A model generated the notes under the pieces. That model was not told the origin of the DNA and ran no database searches. It saw nothing but the letters and a program-made list of their open reading frames with translations. Positions 62,909 through 64,000 of a stretch of DNA of 64,000 nt are shown piece after piece (position 1 is the first letter of the stretch; every line of letters begins with the position of its first letter). The position numbers and the translations under genes were made by a program. Source of the DNA: Mediterraneibacter glycyrrhizinilyticus (GTDB lineage Bacteria; Bacillota; Clostridia; Lachnospirales; Lachnospiraceae); contig NZ_JADMSO010000003.1 in the NCBI RefSeq assembly GCF_015560805.1, positions 1 to 64,000 on the forward strand, written 5' to 3'.

Positions 62909-64000
62909 ATGAAATGTGTCTTTTCTAAATTTACGAATATAAGTAACAAAATAATCTATTTTGTTTGCTTGATTCTTATGCTTGTTGGAATGGTATTCAA
63001 TTCTCTAAATTTGAATACGCTCAGTAAACTATGCCTTGTAAGTTTTTGGGTAATTACAGTATTGGGGGTTATAATTTTAAAATTCAAAAATGGTATTACC
63101 TATATAAGAGAAGCTTTTTTTATTTTTACTTTATTAGCGATTTTCTATGATTTATATGCTTATCGAGTTTGGGTAATAAATAACTACGGACCAATCTCAA
63201 AAATTTTATTAATTAGTTTAATTTGCATTAATTTAAATTTAATATTAACCTTTTTTTTCGCACAATTTAGATTTGGGAAAATAAAAAAATATATCGAAAA
63301 AAATTGGAAAATCTTTATTTTTATTACAATTTTTATAATACTTAATTTACATATATTAACTACTGGATTTACACCGGATTCATATAGTTATTATATCGGA
63401 GCAAAAAAATTATTAGGAGAATGGGATTTTACGCTAAATCTTGCGCCACTTCAGATGGCAGGACATTTGACAATTGGATATACTGTTTTTTGTGATATAG
63501 GGCTATTATTATTTGACACTATTGGAATAAAATTTATTCACTTAATCTTAGCTTCAATTACTATATTTTGTTTTTATAAAGTGGTATGCTATTTTTTCCC
63601 TTCATATCCAACTATTTTTAAATATATAGGTGTTTCGATTTTTTCCTTTTCGCCTTTATTTTTAGGGATTCTGCACGGAATCAATTCAGACTTTCCTATG
63701 ACATGCTTTTTTGTTTGGTTTGTTTGTTGCGATTGCTACGATAAAAAAATATTAAAGAATTTTTGTGCTTTTTTATTATGCTTTTCCAAAGAAGTTGGAG
63801 TTGTTGTCTTAGGAATGTATATTGTTGGAGATTTTATATATTTTCTACTCAAAAAGAATAAATCTTTTTTCCAAAAAATTAAATTATATTTTTTGTCATA
63901 TAGATGGACTTCTGGTATTGCAATAATTTTTTTTCTGTTCCTATTAATTTATGGGGGATCAGGATGGGGAGAAAATGCAAAAAACAGTCTTTCTACTATT
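62909..64000 (+). CDS. Large multi-pass membrane protein, 3' end beyond window
   Basis: The frame is open to the window end (at least 364 residues) and encodes successive hydrophobic helices with few charges. A periplasmic-looking motif GFTPDSYSYYIGAKKL near residue 150 recalls the Asp-containing loops of GT-C membrane glycosyltransferases, so a polysaccharide transferase or related enzyme is likely but not certain. The start is ambiguous. ATG 62909 lacks a ribosome site. ATG 62871 has one (AGAGAGG) but reads only five codons, and it would connect to this frame if the T4 run at 62877-62880 had one more T. TTG 62885 is also in frame. Confidence 0.7.
   Translation, partial: MKCVFSKFTNISNKIIYFVCLILMLVGMVFNSLNLNTLSKLCLVSFWVITVLGVIILKFKNGITYIREAFFIFTLLAIFYDLYAYRVWVINNYGPISKILLISLICINLNLILTFFFAQFRFGKIKKYIEKNWKIFIFITIFIILNLHILTTGFTPDSYSYYIGAKKLLGEWDFTLNLAPLQMAGHLTIGYTVFCDIGLLLFDTIGIKFIHLILASITIFCFYKVVCYFFPSYPTIFKYIGVSIFSFSPLFLGILHGINSDFPMTCFFVWFVCCDCYDKKILKNFCAFLLCFSKEVGVVVLGMYIVGDFIYFLLKKNKSFFQKIKLYFLSYRWTSGIAIIFFLFLLIYGGSGWGENAKNSLSTI

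Noticed and set aside
1-64000. CRISPR arrays, tRNA and rRNA genes
   Set aside because: No regularly spaced repeats, cloverleaf sequences or conserved rRNA segments were recognised on either strand.

Overview
The window looks like a chromosomal segment of a gut-type, low-to-mid-GC Clostridia (Lachnospiraceae-like) bacterium. The reasons are strong AGGAGG ribosome sites, consensus TTGACA/TATAAT promoters, a T-box leader, an ECF transporter, a FeoA-FeoB fusion, rubrerythrin, and the general look of the proteins. This assignment rests on family resemblance only. I see no tRNA, rRNA, CRISPR array or intact transposase.

Layout. (1) 1-1.1 kb: debris of mobile DNA. It holds a set of hairpins that looks like the end of an IS200/IS605-type element, abutting a 3' fragment of a KilA-N phage protein, followed by two small broken genes. 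(2) 1.15-16.1 kb: an AraC regulator divergent from an Old-Yellow-Enzyme-like reductase, then a long + strand catabolic locus. The locus encodes a branched-chain-amino-acid-type (HAAT) ABC transporter, a VOC protein, an IlvD/Edd dehydratase, a LacI regulator, a D-tagatose/D-psicose 3-epimerase-like TIM barrel, a zinc dehydrogenase, an SDR and a large FAD oxidoreductase. Two near-identical 14-bp LacI-type operators bracket its promoter. The substrate is unknown. (3) 16.15-21 kb: a Trp T-box (specifier UGG) and trpD-C-F-B-A, with no trpE or trpG in the window. (4) 21-28.7 kb: an HD hydrolase, an ArsR regulator, then two SAM hydroxide adenosyltransferase (DUF62) paralogues interleaved with a GNAT-GntR fusion and a complete ECF transporter (double ATPase, T component, UPF0397 S component). 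(5) 28.7-37.2 kb: FeoAB, BrnQ (frameshifted at its 5' end), a Uma2-type protein, rubrerythrin, a DedA protein, and a MATE pump divergent from a MerR regulator.

(6) 37.3-42.7 kb (- strand): a 2-aminoethylphosphonate uptake and degradation operon. Its order is ATPase, permease-permease-binding-protein fusion, phnW, phnX. It carries several independent lesions: two single-base frameshifts, a 35-bp tandem duplication, a shortened phnW and a TGA at the conserved Trp of phnX. It appears to be inactivated. (7) 42.8-49.6 kb: uracil permease, a DUF362/ferredoxin protein, a 56-aa gene missed by size filters, AsnA, a membrane protein, a PHP phosphoesterase and an AraC regulator. (8) 49.7-53.5 kb: glycogen phosphorylase and 4-alpha-glucanotransferase. 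(9) 53.7-64 kb: a surface-polysaccharide cluster starting with the CDP-glucose pathway (rfbF, rfbG). It continues into AT-rich DNA encoding a DRE-TIM aldolase fused to an unknown domain, a HAD phosphatase, an NAD-dependent epimerase/reductase, two GT2 glycosyltransferases, an acetolactate-synthase-like TPP enzyme and a membrane protein cut off by the window end.

The most promising candidates for undescribed biology are the redox-rich catabolic locus (region 2), the DUF62/ECF/GNAT-GntR cluster (region 4) and the CDP-sugar/aldolase/TPP branch (region 9). A 66-nt dispersed repeat occurs twice, in regions 5 and 7. Several of the apparent frameshifts lie in short homopolymers, so sequencing error must be excluded before each is read as biology.
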